The translations under genes and the position numbers were made by a program. Below, piece after piece: positions 11,010 through 26,000 of a stretch of DNA of 64,000 nt. The DNA comes from Owenia fusiformis (Eukaryota; Annelida; Polychaeta; Sabellida; Oweniidae): contig CAIIXF020000011.1 in NCBI GenBank assembly GCA_903813345.2, forward strand, positions 9,334,842 through 9,398,841. Reading direction: 5' to 3'. Numbering within the stretch: the stretch's first letter is position 1; each line of letters opens with the position of its first letter. The notes under the pieces are model-generated. The model searched no databases. It had not been told where the DNA came from and saw nothing but the letters and a program-made list of their open reading frames with translations.

Positions 11010-14000
11010 CTGAAATAGAAGATTGCATGCTTATGAGATCTGGAATAACTTGAGATAACAAAGATGAAACAAATGATACTGGTTGAAATCTGTAGCTCTG
11101 TATCATTGTATCATTTTTTATTCAACTTATTATTAATTATAGAGAGGTTAAGCTACACATATTTAACAAAACTTGAACGTGAACTTCAATGCGTTCCCAG
11201 AAAATTGATGTCAGATTTGTTTATTTTGTGTTTGTCAGCATGAAGTTTACAGGTTTTTACCTGTAGATTATCATATTGTTATCCCACGAACGAAGTTCGG
11301 AGGGATATTGTGAATGCCTTCCATCCATTTTGTTCATACGTGGTATGTGAATACTACAGTATGGCCACCATTGACATGTTTGTGTCTGCGATTTTGTTGA
11401 AATTTTATATGTGCCTACTTAGAAGCATATTACACTTTCTGATGGCTATAGTAAGCTATATACTTCGTCTGTAAAAATGTCAGCCATGGCTGTTCAATGG
11501 GATTTGCTACGCTTTGGCATTGCTGTTGCACATTGGTGCAATTTACAGACGCGTAATCAACAAAGCATGAACATGAACTTCAATGCGCACACAGAAAAAA
11601 GATTAGTCTACTTTCTTCAGGTAAGCGTGAAAGCAAAAATAAAACAAAAATTTATTCGACTGATTGCATTTGAACATAAGCCCAATGGACACAGTCCTAA
11701 GTGCTAACCATATAGCCACGGCACTTAGTGACAGTCAGCACATAAATATATCTCCACGTTCACTGACATGGTTTCAGACGTGTAGCTTAACAGAAAATTT
11801 TCGTAAACGTATACTTGAGCGTGAACTTACGCGTTCAGGTTCACGGTCTGCATTTGAACGTGTAGCTTAACCTCTCTAGTAGTTAAAAATTGAAACTTAT
11901 CCCTGAGGCTGCATTCCTAAATTCATATTACTACATCTTGATTCTGACTTGCATCTCTCATGTTTTAACAATTACAAAATACAAACCTTGTTTTCCGGAT
12001 TGTCTAAGATAACAAACACTAGAAAGACATTAGCTTGTCGAGCCTGCCTCACTGCTGATTGGACTATTTCCATGCCTTCTGTAAACAAGCCACGTCCATC
12101 AGATATGACCAATAGGAGTTGAGAAACATCTGGGTGTAGCACGCCCCTTTGCCTATTTCTCGCATTCACCATGATTGATGTGATCTGGTCAAGCAGCAGA
12201 GCAATTTTAGTCTTTTTCTGCTCAAATGTAAACTGACGTAGAATACCAGCACCTGATTGGTTGGAAAACTGTTCATTAAATGGATGCAGCAATTGGACTG
12301 TCTCACCAAAACTACAAATACCAAGTTCACCAGACTCCAACAAAGATAAAGCATTTGATATGACAGCAAGTGACTCAAAGGCCAACTGTCTAGAATGGTT
12401 GTCATCCATACTAGAAGAATCATCAATAGCTAACATAATCTGATACTGCCGTTTACTAGGCTTAGTCCTTCTTAGCCAAATTTTATCCTTTCTAAACTGG
12501 CTAGCAATATAAGGAATAACTTTCCTCATATTCAGTCGTTTTCCAGTGCGATAATCTCCACGTAATTTTGTAGCCTGTGATGGTTCCAGAATGAGGCGAA
12601 GTTGCTCACAAAGTTCCTGTGACAATGATGAAGTGACAGCTTCATATTTTAGCCATGCTTCTTGGGCTTCAAGCTCCTGAAAGTATGAACAAGTTTTCAG
12701 TATTATCATACAGTAATATACATCATACATCAATATTTCATTAACAACATAGTTTAGTTAGTTATGCTGAAAACATATGTAAATAATATTGTGTCACTAT
12801 ATCATGACATTAAAAAGAAATGGTACATTTTAGAGTCTGATACTCTGGCGCAGTTTTCAATAGCTTCTACTCCTAGCGTTATTGGGCTTCAAATAGAAGT
12901 GAAGGTTACTCGCAAATGATATATCCATTGCATGGAGTAAGTAATTTTCTTTGATATAATGAAACATGAGTTAAAAAATAAATTGTGAAGTACAAATCTT
13001 TCGATACCAGCCTGTGGCTGAGAACATATTCTCATAACTTACCTCTTGTTTAGTAGTGGATTGACGCCAAGATTGAAGCTGTTGCTCAAGGTCTTTCCTT
13101 AGCTGCTCAACATCTAATTCTATGTCTCCCTGAAACGCAAAATCACTCATGTAAAATTGTATGGAGAACATTCTCTTTAAAAAACAAAGTATGAGTTCAC
13201 AAGAAAACAGCAACCCCACTGAGTAGCAAATCCCACCAAACAAAACAGGTTTTAATAAAAATAGTATCTTGGGTACTGGGTTCACATGGCTAAAATGGCA
13301 GAAAAAACAGATATAATTTTTTGTAACAAAATTATTTCATGCAACTACTCTTTACAGTGACATGACTCTTTACAATGCAAGACACCTAAAATTATTCGTA
13401 AAGCTAGGAAATGGGCCAAAAGTGAATTTCACGAGACAAAAATGACTACCATTTTGAAAATAGGCGAGCTTTTGAACCAGGAGTCAGAGGGGAGTTTTTT
13501 GTATTGATGTTGAACAAATATAACTTTAAACGGGAATCCTATCAACAGAGGTTTTAAGGCAAATAGTCCAAAATTGGATTTTGCGATACAGATGGACAAG
13601 TCAATGTTAACTAAAATGGCTGAAAATAAAAAAACAAATATAATTTTTTGCCGATTTTTGTAACAAAATTATTTTATACAACTAGTGTTTACAGTGAGAT
13701 GGCTTTGTACAAAGCAGGACACCTGAAATTATTTGTAAAGCTAGGAAATAGGCCAAAAGTGAATTTTGCAAGACAAAAATGGCGACCATTTTGAAAATAG
13801 GTGAGCTTTTGCACCAGGAGTCATGGGGGAGTTTTTTGTCTTGATGTTGAACAAAAATAAACTTAAAACCGGAATCCTATCAACACAGGTTTTAACGCAA
13901 ATGGTCCAAAAGTGAATTTCGCGAGACAACGGCGGCCATTTTGTAATTAGGCGAACTTTTGAACCAGGAGTCATAGGGGGGTTTTCTATATTGCTTTTGA

Positions 14001-17000
14001 ACAAAAATAAATCAAAATGGGAATCCTATCGACAGAGGTTTTTAAACAGGCCAATTGTTGATAGACAGACAGACATACAGACGGACGGAGGGATGGACGG
14101 ACAGACAGAGGGACCTGAATCGATCAACTGGCATTTGAGTCATCGCCCTGACACATGAACAAATGGGCAAACAAACAGATTGGCTTTTCTATATCCCCTC
14201 GTTCATTTGGATAAATATAATTCAGATTCAGCATGGAATATGTAAACAACAACAACAATCTTAACTAGATAATGGCAACTCCGCGGAGTAGCAAATCCCA
14301 ACGAACAAAATATCAATTACCGAATTCCAATCAATTATAATCATTACTTTGGTTAAAATTGAAAAATTTAGATTTTAGAATTGCGAATTCCTGCAAAGCA
14401 GCCATTTTGAATTTTCTGAGGTACAAATCTGAAAAAAAAATAGCATAATTTTGATCTACTCCAAAATTCCTTCAATTTGAGTATAATATAGCCATACTTT
14501 GAAGGGATCGAAAAATTATTGCGAAATCGTACATTAGACGGCCATTTTGAATTTTACGAGGCTCGAATCAGAAAAAAGATACAATATTTGCAATCTACTC
14601 TTAATTGCCTTTCATTTGAGTATAATAAAGCTATACTTCAGGAAGATCTAAAAATTAGCGAAAATTTCTGTTTTCCTGACCCCCCATACACAGCCCCTGG
14701 GAGTCAGGATGAAATACACGGAATATATGTGAAAAAGATAGATGTTGCGAATATACTAGCAAAATTTCAAACAATAATATTAATTACTTTGGTTTAGAAT
14801 GAAAAATTTATGATTTTTGCGAAAAAGTCCCGTCATTTTTAAAGCGGCGGCCATCTTGAAAAAATTTTTTCTTGCGTAAAACTATTCATCAATATACATC
14901 TTCCCACCAAATATGAAGAAAATCCGTCTACTAATATTTGAGTTATCTTCCGGACGGACGGACGGACGGACTGACTGACGGACTGACGGACTGACGGACG
15001 GAGGGCTTCACTATATCCCTACCGAACTTCGTTCGTTGGGATAATTAAGATGAACAAATCAGTATATCAATGCATTTCCTATGGACATCTTCTCATGGGG
15101 CTCACTCTGTAGAAAGATGATGTCTGATGTTTGAGAAGTACAAATGACTCACCCCATGAAGTGTCTCCAACTGAGTATGTATTGTACTCTCTATACTCCT
15201 GGGAACCATTTGGGTATCCACTCTTTCACCATCTGTATTTATCTTTTCATCCCTCCCATCAGTCTCCTCATCATCACCAGCTCCCTGATTCTCCATGAGC
15301 TTCCTCTGTAGGGAGGCTGATGGTTTTCTCTCGTTCACATCATCAACAGAAATATCCTATACAAGGCAAAATATATCAGCCAATGAACAAAATTCAGTTT
15401 AATCTTTTTTCATCATAAGTACAAAAAATAATTTATTATGTATGCGTATTGTTCAACTTTTTGATGTTGATGAGTTTATGTTGTACAACAACATTTTACA
15501 TTTCAAAATGTAATAAAGTTAAGTCACATATTTAATATAGATAGTCTGATTTTGTTGCATACAAAAAGCAGATTTGGATTTTTAACAAATGATTTCATGA
15601 AGAGAGTTATGAATATCATGGGATAAAAAGCTTATTTACTGGTAGAGATTGAATATGGGTTTATTCCTCATAACAATATGATATTTCAAATAACTCAAGT
15701 TCATTTACTTCAGAGAACTACAACAATTGTAATAATTATTTTACTTTTTGAAACGTGGAAAAATAAATTATTATGATTCTCTGAAGAAAATAAACTTGAG
15801 TTATTTAATGTAAACATGTACCAGAGAGATGAATCTACACAGAAATATGATATTTCCCCCTGGTGAGGGCCCTCGGGATATACCATATTGTCCCTCTAAA
15901 TAAAATCCATATTGAATCCCTTCCAGTAAATAATGTCTATTCATTTCATATATATCACTGTCATACTCCCCACTCTCTTATTGGTCTATGCCATACATGT
16001 GACCAAACAATTAGACATATTTATTGGATCTCAGGTGATACACCTTGCTAGAATCATTGAAAGATGAACAGGTATGCACCTCAATAGTATGAAATATTTG
16101 TATGCTATTCACCGGGGGTGTCTAATTTTATAACCATAACCACAGTGAATGTTGCTAGACCTTCATGACGATCATACCGATGCAAGCTTGACAGTGATAT
16201 GTCAAATATTAGTAGTACCTTTTCAGGTGCTATATTGTTATCATCCACATTTTCCTCATCCTCACTCTCGTAATGATCTGCCATTGGCTGTTGTTGATCA
16301 TCAGTAGCAACATCCATTGTTTGAGTGTCATAATGAGACTCAGAGTCCTTTATGTGTTCATAGAGGCCTGCTTCTTCTGCTTTCTGGATATATAATAACA
16401 TAAAGATGAACTGATTAATGGGCCTGAAAATTATACTGTATTATTATCAAGCTAACTCTTATTAGGAATTCATCGAGTTATAACAATATCACACTAAACC
16501 AAACTAGACTCTCAACCACTTTCCAGTCCCACCAAAAAGTCGTAAAACATGCTAAATTTGGATGTGGCCGGAAAAATGTCTAAAATAATTGGTTACTTCT
16601 TTCATAAAGAGTCTCAATATGTCTATCTCATTCGCAGTTAGTTCAGATCGCATCATGCACAATGTCGTTAACGCGTCCCAACCAGGATCAAAGTAGAGCA
16701 ATTATGTTCATAGTCAAGTAGGTCATATTGTTTGAAGTATGTAGTCACACAATCATATTTCAGAATGGTATGATCGCCACCAAATTTTGAAATGGTTCAA
16801 AATTCTAAATCATCTTCCTGTCCGAGCAAATCCATGAAGTTCGTAAATAAGTAGACCGTTGAAGGTTGCAGCTACATTTATTCTGTTCTCACATGGTTTG
16901 AAGAATGCTAGATTGGTTTGATAAAGCTACATGTATTTTCGCTAACTCATTCATAAGTGGTCTTTAATACGTCCATCTCATTTTTATTCCATCTGCAGTA

Positions 17001-20000
17001 CGTTGCTACCAAGTTTGGGTTGGGCAAAATAGTGCGTTCATCTTGTGTACACAATGGATCAACATGTTGGCAATTAGTTTTACCTCATTCTAAATACATC
17101 CCAATATGTTATTGAATTATCCACCATTAACAAGGCATTAACATGACAAAATGTCACCACCTTGTTGCTTACAATATGATGAGTTCCATCTTAGACAGAT
17201 TTGAATTTCTTAAAACCTGTAGATGATTTTGAAAAAATAAATTGGCCAATTTGAAGCAATTTATACAAAGACCTTTTTTGGCCCAGAGAAGGTCATTGAA
17301 GATGGAAGCACAAATCTTAAGTCGGATTTGAACTTCTGAGAACTTGACGATTTTGAAAAAAATTGTCAATTTGAAGCAAGATGAAAAAGACCTTTTTGAT
17401 CTTGAGAATGTCATTGAAGGTCAAATCTTTTTTTGACCTTGAGAATGTCATTGAAGGTCAAATCTATAGTCAGATTTGAACTAGTGAGAACTTACAGATG
17501 ATTTTGAAAAAAAGATTGGTCAACTTAAAGCAAGTTGAAAAAATACATTTTTGACCTTATTTTGATCTTGGAAAGGTCAATGAAGGTCACATCTCGAATC
17601 TCAAGTCAGATTTGAACTTCTAATAACTTGAAGATGATTTTGAAAAAATATTTGGTCAGTTTGAAGCAAGTTGAAAAAATACCTTTTAGGCTTTTTTTGA
17701 TCTTGAGAAGGTCAAATTTTAAGTCAGATTTGAACTTCTGATAACTTGTAGATGATTTTGAAAAAAATCTCTAATCTAAAGTCAGATTCGAACTTCTGAT
17801 AACTTGTAGATGATTTGAAAAAAAAATTGGTCAATTTAAAGCAAGTTGAAAAAGACCTTCTTGACCTTTAAAAGGTCATTGAGGTCAACTCTACTATATA
17901 AAGTCAGATTTGAACTTCTGGAAACATGTGGATGATTTTGAAAAAAATTGAAGTCAGTCTAAAGAGTATTTGTCAAGTTATTGAAAGTTGTAAGAATTTG
18001 TTAAAGACGTTGATCGCCAATCACCAACCGCCGATCGCTGATCACCAACCGCCAAGTTACATATGACTGAGCAATGTTGTAATATGTCCCTAGTAGGATT
18101 GAAATATGACAGGTCTGTTCGAAAAATGGCTGGCTTGTCTTGGGTACATTGTCACTTGTTCTGATTTCAGAATGAAGTGTCCACCAGAAAGAGTTGAGCA
18201 TGCTCAGTCTAAGTTTTGGATGATCTACCCGTTTGAGTATGTTCATGAAGTTTGTAAAATGACCCCAAATGGTTCAAAGTTTGCCCAATCTGTTTACACA
18301 CAGTTTAAGCCAGTTTACAATAATATATTAAGAACTATATTGGTGTGATAGTAGGGTATAACATCAGCCAAATAAGAAGACTTGAGTGGTTTTGATAAAT
18401 GTCAGGGAGCATGTGTGAATGGCTGAGTAGCATATTCATGAGAGAATATGAGTTGTCAGGTACATTTCTGAGTGATTATGTGACTAGTCTACCTGTTCTT
18501 GTTGCTTTGCTTCGTTTTTGCTATCAACTGTCTTCAGTCTCTTTTTCACTTGCTCATCAGTGGATCCAAGGCTGCGGTCTTTTTCTGCTGTCCCTTAAAT
18601 GGTACATCCAGACATTTCATATTCAGTACATGTAAAAGATACACTTGAAATATTAGCTAGAAACATGACTTTCAGCCATAAAGTGGTGGCCGCCATATGA
18701 AATACATGTATTTTGGCAAAATTTCTAAACATTATTGGTAACCTATAAACTTCCTTGCCTGTACAATTGCAATCAATGCAATACTTTTAGATTTAGGACA
18801 CAAAAATTGATATTTCAATATAAAAGAGGCAGCCTGATTTTAATGTTTGTGACATACAGCTTAGTTATCAACATTTCTTTTTGTAGGTTAACCCTATCTT
18901 GGGAAAACAGCAATATCATGGAGTACTATAGCAAAATTTCTTTATTTTACCTGGTTTACGTTTAGATGGTTGTTGGTTGGCATCAGCACCACCTTTAGAT
19001 ACAACTTGTGAGTCATGCCCTTCATGTCCCTCAGCTTGTTCATGCTCTGAGACCCCAGTGCCATCTTTCTGTAATGACATGAGTAGCAATGTCGCATAAT
19101 ATTTCACCCTGATAGAATGTCATACGCCTTATATAGCAAAAGATAGTTTTGCTATTGTTCAAGCATTAACGCTGTCTGTGTTTTTTCTACACTTGAAACC
19201 AATTAACTCTGGCTTTTTCATCATTACCCTTATTCATCACTCATTTCTCACACATTTGATGTTGAATTTTGACTCAACAGAGCAGCACATTGAACTGACT
19301 CAATAGAGCATTTCATTGAACTGACTCAACATAGCATTTCATTGAACTGACTCAACAGAGCATTAAATTGAACTGACTCAACATAGCATTTCATTGAACT
19401 GACTCAAGAGAGCATTACTTTGAAGTGACTGAACAGAGCATTACAATCAACTGACTCAACAGAGCATTACATTGAGCTGACTCAACAGAGCATTACATTG
19501 AACTGACTTAACAGAGCATTACTTTGAATTGACTCAATAGAGCATTACATTGAACTGACTCAACAGAGCATTACAATCAACTGACTCAACAGAGCATTAC
19601 TTTGAACTGACTCAATAGAGCATTACATTGAACTGACTCAACATAGCATTACATTGACATGGCTCAACAGAGCATTACTTTGAACTGACTCAACAAAGTA
19701 TTAAATTGAACTGACTCAATAGAGCATTACATTGAACTGACTCAACAAAGCATTACTTTCAACTGACTCAAAAAAGCATTACATTGAACTGACTCAATAG
19801 AGCATTACATTGACATGACTCAACAGAGCATTACTTTGAACTGACTCAATAGAGCATTTCATTGAACTGACTCAACAGAGCATTAAATTGAACTGACTCA
19901 ACAAAGCATTACATTGAACTGACTCAATAGAGCATTACATTGAACTGACTCAATAGAGCATTACACTGAACTGACTCAACATAGCATTACATTGAACTGA

Positions 20001-23000
20001 CTCAACATAGCATTAAATTGAAGTGACTCAACAAAGCATTACATTGAACTGACTCAATAGAGCATTTCATTGAACTGACTCAACAGAGCATTAAATTGAA
20101 CTGACTCAACAAAGCATTACATTGAACTGACTCAATAGAGCATTACATTGAACTGGCTCAATATAGCATTACATTGAACTGACTCAATAGAGCATTTCAT
20201 TGAACTGACTCAACAGAGCATTAAATTGAACTGACTCAACAGAGCATTACATTGAACTGACTCAATAGACCATTACATTGATAAGACAGGTTGAAATGAT
20301 TATAAGCAATAAACATGATACATTAAAATCCTACCTCCTCCTGTGTATTATCTGACTGGCCAGCAGCATCATGTGAGCTATCACTTTGTTCAACATTCTG
20401 GCTGGTGTGCTTGGTTTTATCATATGATTCTGCAGCTTCAATAGACTCATCGTTCTTCTCATCTTCTGTGGGTTTCTCATCTTCTTTGTTTAATTCATCA
20501 TCTTCCTTCTTGAAAAACACAAATACTGTATAATTAAACTCTTGTAGTGCACTGTAGTATTGTAGATTGAACTTGTGTGCACTGAACTTTTGTGCATTAC
20601 TCTCTTGGCCGAAACACTATGCATCCTCTTTTTTAATTTACCTAAGATCAGGATTAATCCTATTTTATTTTTACTCCATGTTTTTCGGTTAAAAGATCTA
20701 ATTTGTTCTCTGCTTGATGTACCCCTTTATGCTCATCTATCTGAACTCTTTGCTCATGAATATATGCATTTTGAAACATTGTGAAACAAGAATAACTCAT
20801 GTCATTTTTAACATTTCTCGACTGGAATAACCAAGCAGGAGTATTGTCTAAATTTTGGATGTTTTAAATGGACAGAAGGACAAACATGGATGGTCAATCA
20901 GATAGCTTTTCTCTATTCTTCTGGAAGAAAATTCATTTGATTGGATAACTTATGCTTAATAATACAAACTTCCCAACCTGTGGATCAATTCTTGATTCAT
21001 TCCCATCTTTGCCCCCTTCATCTTCTGCACTGGTTTCCATGGTAACCTCTTCACTTGGAGGTCTTTCTGTGGTTTCTTGCTCTGGAGGCTCCACTGGGGA
21101 TTCCTGCTCTGGACCCTTGGAGAAAATGAAATATTTAATAAATTCTGTGTACTATATATAAGAATAGAAATATGACTTTTTTAAATAGCAATACTCTTCA
21201 AAGATATAGGAATACAACATTATTATTATTCACATTTGTTATGATTACCTGATACATGTTTGTGAAACTAAATGAATTGATGAATACAAATACTTGATTT
21301 ACATTTTCATCAGTTTCATCTGACTGTTTAACTTCATCAGGATTGTCTGTGTCCATTGGTTCCTCTTCTCCCTCCTGGCTGGCACCTTCCTCTTTCATGA
21401 CATCAATGTCATGGGGGGTTTCTTCTTTAAATATATTACATCCATTATAAAGTAGTATTGACTATCTGATAACTACCCTGTATGTTATGTATGATCTAAA
21501 ATCTGAGTGGTGAAACATAAGTAACTTTTCATAGAGTTATTACATAATCACACTACCCTACCACGTGACCACGTTTAAAAGGGAAACAGGGTACAGCTAA
21601 GTTGCAAATGGAGGACGTGGGTTTAATTCCATATTTCTGAACGTAAAATACATTTTACATTTATTTCTAGTATTCTACCAGACATAGAATTGATTCATCG
21701 AGCAGTTTGTAGAATATTGTTGGCAATAAACCACTATAGGCAAAGATAGATAATAGTGGGCGCAGGGAAGCAAAACTCAATGCAATACACGATACATTTC
21801 AGTAAATCTATCAACGTACAGGTACTGGATGAGCATAATGTAAAAGTGGTTTTGAAAAGTAGCAAATTTCTCTTTATGTAGGTTTTTTGTGGTTTATTAT
21901 TCTACATTGATTCTGAAACTATTGGTGTCTAGTTTTTCAGCATTTTGGAAATATGCAGATTTATACCCCCCTGGTGTTATTTTAAGGGGGTCCTAGGAAA
22001 GCCATGTATAATTCCTAGAGTATCCAACCAATCATCTTGAAATTTACAGGTAATCATCTTCTTATCATGTCCTATCATTGTGAGCAGTTTCATCAATATT
22101 GGTTAGCTGGTTGCTATGGTAACAGAAATCACTTGTTAAAAAAGTACACATTTTCGTAAAAATTTAAGACCTACCCTGAGACAAAGCACATAATATTTTC
22201 CTGGAATTGGGAGGAATTAGCATGAAAACATATTAGAAAACTTATTTGGAGTATGGTTGATAATACTAAATCAATTGATGTTTTATTTTAGCAATACAAT
22301 TAATTATATTTGCCGATGATAATATGGCTATGCAAAAAATGTGTAAAAGGGGGCGTGGCACTTTTCCCAAGAAAACTTTATTTGTACCCAAGTTTGTGAA
22401 TAAATATATGACTATTCATTCTGATATTAACAGATATTAGTATAGTTATGATGTTTAACCATCATGGGAAGTTTCGCTATTGTTGGTCTGCTGGTTGTTA
22501 TGGTAACAGAAATCATTTGTTAAAACAGTTGACCATTAATGGGGTATGGGGTATATTATCTAATTAAGGATATAAACTTTGTCTTCAAATATACATTCAT
22601 GGCTTTGTGAGGTCATCAATGTGATTTTATTTATGTGTGCTTAATTTGCATCTTGGAATGAAGTTTTGAGGAAAACGCATTTTAACAAAATCAAATAAAT
22701 TATTGTTTATATTAAATAAATTCATTAATCTCATTCTGGATGATACTAATTTATCACTCACTCACATGCTTACCTATATATTTGTTTCTTTTTAAATTAA
22801 CCTGACATCTTTATGAAATATACATGTTTGAGTGATTCCCGTCATGCTTAATATCCAGATAGAAAATAATGTTATTCATAAAAATAGTTAATAATTCCTA
22901 TTTGATATAACAATAATACCAAATTTAGAGCATCATTTAAATGTTGCAATTAGAATTTAGACTTCATTAATGTGATGGCAAATTAAATCTGCATTTCTAG

Positions 23001-26000
23001 GAATAAGTTGTATATGCAATGATAAATCAGTTGTTGATATGAGCTTTTGTTGTCAATGTTATGCTTCAATTACCACAGTTCATGCCTTCTTGATTAGCTG
23101 TGCAGACCTGATGAAATAGATATACGTTGTGCGGTTAAGCTGTGCTTCATCTAGATAGAGGTGAGTGATTGTGGGTAAATACAGTGAGTGATTTTGGACA
23201 GGTGAGTGATTTAAGTCAGGTGAGTGATTTTGGACAGTGGTTCCAAACAGTGCGGTGCGGTTGCCTTACTGATTACGGGGCAGTTGCGAGTGATTTTGGA
23301 CAGTGGTTCCAGACAGTGCGGTGCGGTTGCGTAACTGTGTAGATGCAGAGGCATTCTTTATTTTCTTTATTTTATAATTTTAGGGTGAAGTCAAGGTAGG
23401 TGATCTAATACACATTGTTTATGTGTGCTGCATACAGATAAAGTTTAGTGACTCTGTGTTAATAGATTGAGTGATTTTGGACAGTGGTTCCAGACAGTGC
23501 GGTGCGGTTGCGAGTGATTTTGGACAGTGGTTCCAGATAGTGTGCTGCAGTTGCAGTTGTGCTATATACACAGTTATTCCTTGTTTTTTACTTTTACGTT
23601 TCAGTTAAGGTAGGTGATTTAATACACCATCGTTTAGTTTCCATTATTGCATCGTGGAGTGTTGCCCTTCCAATATACTTTTTTCCATATATCATGCAAC
23701 TGAGTAGAACCCTGTAAATCAATGTATTAGTGTTGTTACGTATATATCATGTCCGAGAGAAGTTTGAGAAAAAGATCCTCTGCACTAGCAATTGGTGAAG
23801 AATGTCATAGTAAGAAATTACGCCAAAGCAACCTTTTTTTGTGAAAAAGATCTGAAATATCTCAAAGGAAACACAAAAGAATCATTAACAAAATGCTAAA
23901 CAGACAACGCTTCAACATCAATAATAAATGCAGTGAAAGCCCAAGAAGACTGGACTTTACATGCAAAAATAGGAGGACGCTGTTTGATATCAGCAGAAGC
24001 TTGGTACCATAATACCTGTAGAAGAAATTACTTGTGCAAGAAAGTACGAACGATAAATGAAGAGGAAAAGGTTTTAATAACATCATTTGACTTCATATGT
24101 AAGCATATAGATGAACATGTCCTTCAAACCGATGGAGTTGAAACACTTGAACATGTCCATGAGCTGTATCAGGCACATATGAAGGAAAACAATCTGAGTG
24201 ACTATAACCCCAAATATAAACAGCTCTTCCTGAAAACAAACTTTCTGTTCGCTATAAAGATGACCTTTGTTGCAATCTACTCTTAATTGCCTTTCATTTG
24301 AGTATAATAAAGCTATACTTCAGAAAGATCTAAAAATTAGCGAAAATTTCTGTTTTCCTGAAAAACACAGAATATATGTAAAATAGATAGATGTTGCGAA
24401 TATAAATATATAAATTATATATAATAATATAAATTTCAAACAATAATATTAATTACTTTGGTTTAGAATGAAAATTTTATGATTTTTGCGAAAAAGTCCC
24501 GTCATTTTTAAAGCGGCGGCCATCTTGAAAAAAAATTTTTTGCGTAAAACTATTCATCAATATACATCTTTCCACCAAATATGAAGAAAATCCGTCAACT
24601 AATATTTGAGTTATCTTCCGGACGGACGGACGGACGGACGGACGGACGGACTGACGGACTGACAGACTGACGGACTGACTGACTGACAGACTGACGGACG
24701 GACGGACGGATGGAGGGCTAAACTATATCCCTACCGAACTTCGTTCGTTGGGATAATAATGTAGATATCAAGGAAAACTGACATTATTTTTTCACTTTGA
24801 ACACAAATAAAGAATTCTTAGGAAATTGTGCCATGGCCCCTTTCTAATTTTTTTGCAAAGCCAGTTTACCATCAGCAAGTAGAATTCTTTGTATGGCTAA
24901 GATAAAGCATCAATTGATTTAATTTTATGAAACATACTCTAAATAAATTTTCTAAAATGTTCTCATCCTGACTGTCATAAAAATATTATGTGTTTTGTGT
25001 CAAGGTATGTCTTAGATTTTTAAGAAAATACAATATTTTTTAACAAATGATTTCTGTTACCATAACAACCAGCAGACCAACAATAGTGAAACTTCCCATG
25101 ATGGTTAAACATCATAACTATACTAATATCTGTTAATATCAGAATGAATAGTCATATGTTTATTCACAAACTTGGGTACAAATAAAGTTTTCTTGGGAAA
25201 AGTGCCACGCCCCCTTTTACACATTTTTTGCATAGCCATATTATCATCGGCAAATATAATTAATTGTATGGCTAAAATAAAACATCAATTGATTTAGTAT
25301 TATCAACCATACTCTAAATAAGTTTTCATGCTAATTCCTCCCAATTCCAGGAAAATATTATGTGCTTTGTCTCAGGGTAGGTCTTAAATTTTTACGAAAA
25401 TGTGTACTTTTTTAACAAGTGATTTCTGTTACCATAGCAACCAGCTAACCAATATTGATGAAACTGCTCACAATGATAGGACATGATAAGAAGATGGTTA
25501 CCTGTAAATTTCAAGATGATTGGTTGGATACTCTAGGAATTATACATGGCTTTCCTAGGACCCCTCTTAAAATAACACCAGGGGGGTATAAATCTGCATA
25601 TTTCCAAAACGCTGAAAAACTAGACACCAATAGTTTCAGAATCAATGTAGAATAATAAACCACAAAAAAACTACATAAAGAGAAATTTGCTACTTTTCAA
25701 AACCACTTTTACATTATGCTCATCCAGTAAGGGAGCATGTAAGTTTCCCTTTGAAAATGTTACATTGATATGTAACAAAAAAAACAGTTAACTGTTATTT
25801 AAACTGCGTGTCATCGTGTTATATGTGGATACGTTCTCCAGTATGTTATTCAACTGTATTTTTGTGAATTAATTGTTTTTCTAAAATCTTAAGATGCAAA
25901 AAACGTCGTCCCAGAAATGTATCTTTACTTTGCCGTAAGGCATAACATATTGTGCAACATTTTTCCTCTTGTCACAAAGAGGATAATGTTTGTTTCGAGG

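Larger units (their letters stand above)
21825..25727. mobile_element. 3.9-kb element with long inverted arms
   Basis: Arms of about 0.7 kb (21825-22560 and roughly 25030-25727) are inverted copies starting CTGGATGAGCATAATG and flanked by TA (21823-21824 and 25728-25729). Each arm itself contains two diverged subunits with GTAACAGAAATCA and AAACATCAATTGATTTA-like words. The centre holds GAGTGATTTTGGACAGTGG repeats, a broken gene and a CGGAG-family insertion. Confidence 0.85.

Noticed and set aside
19265-20279. CRISPR-like regular repeats
   Set aside because: Units are contiguous with no unique spacers, and the locus is an animal intron.
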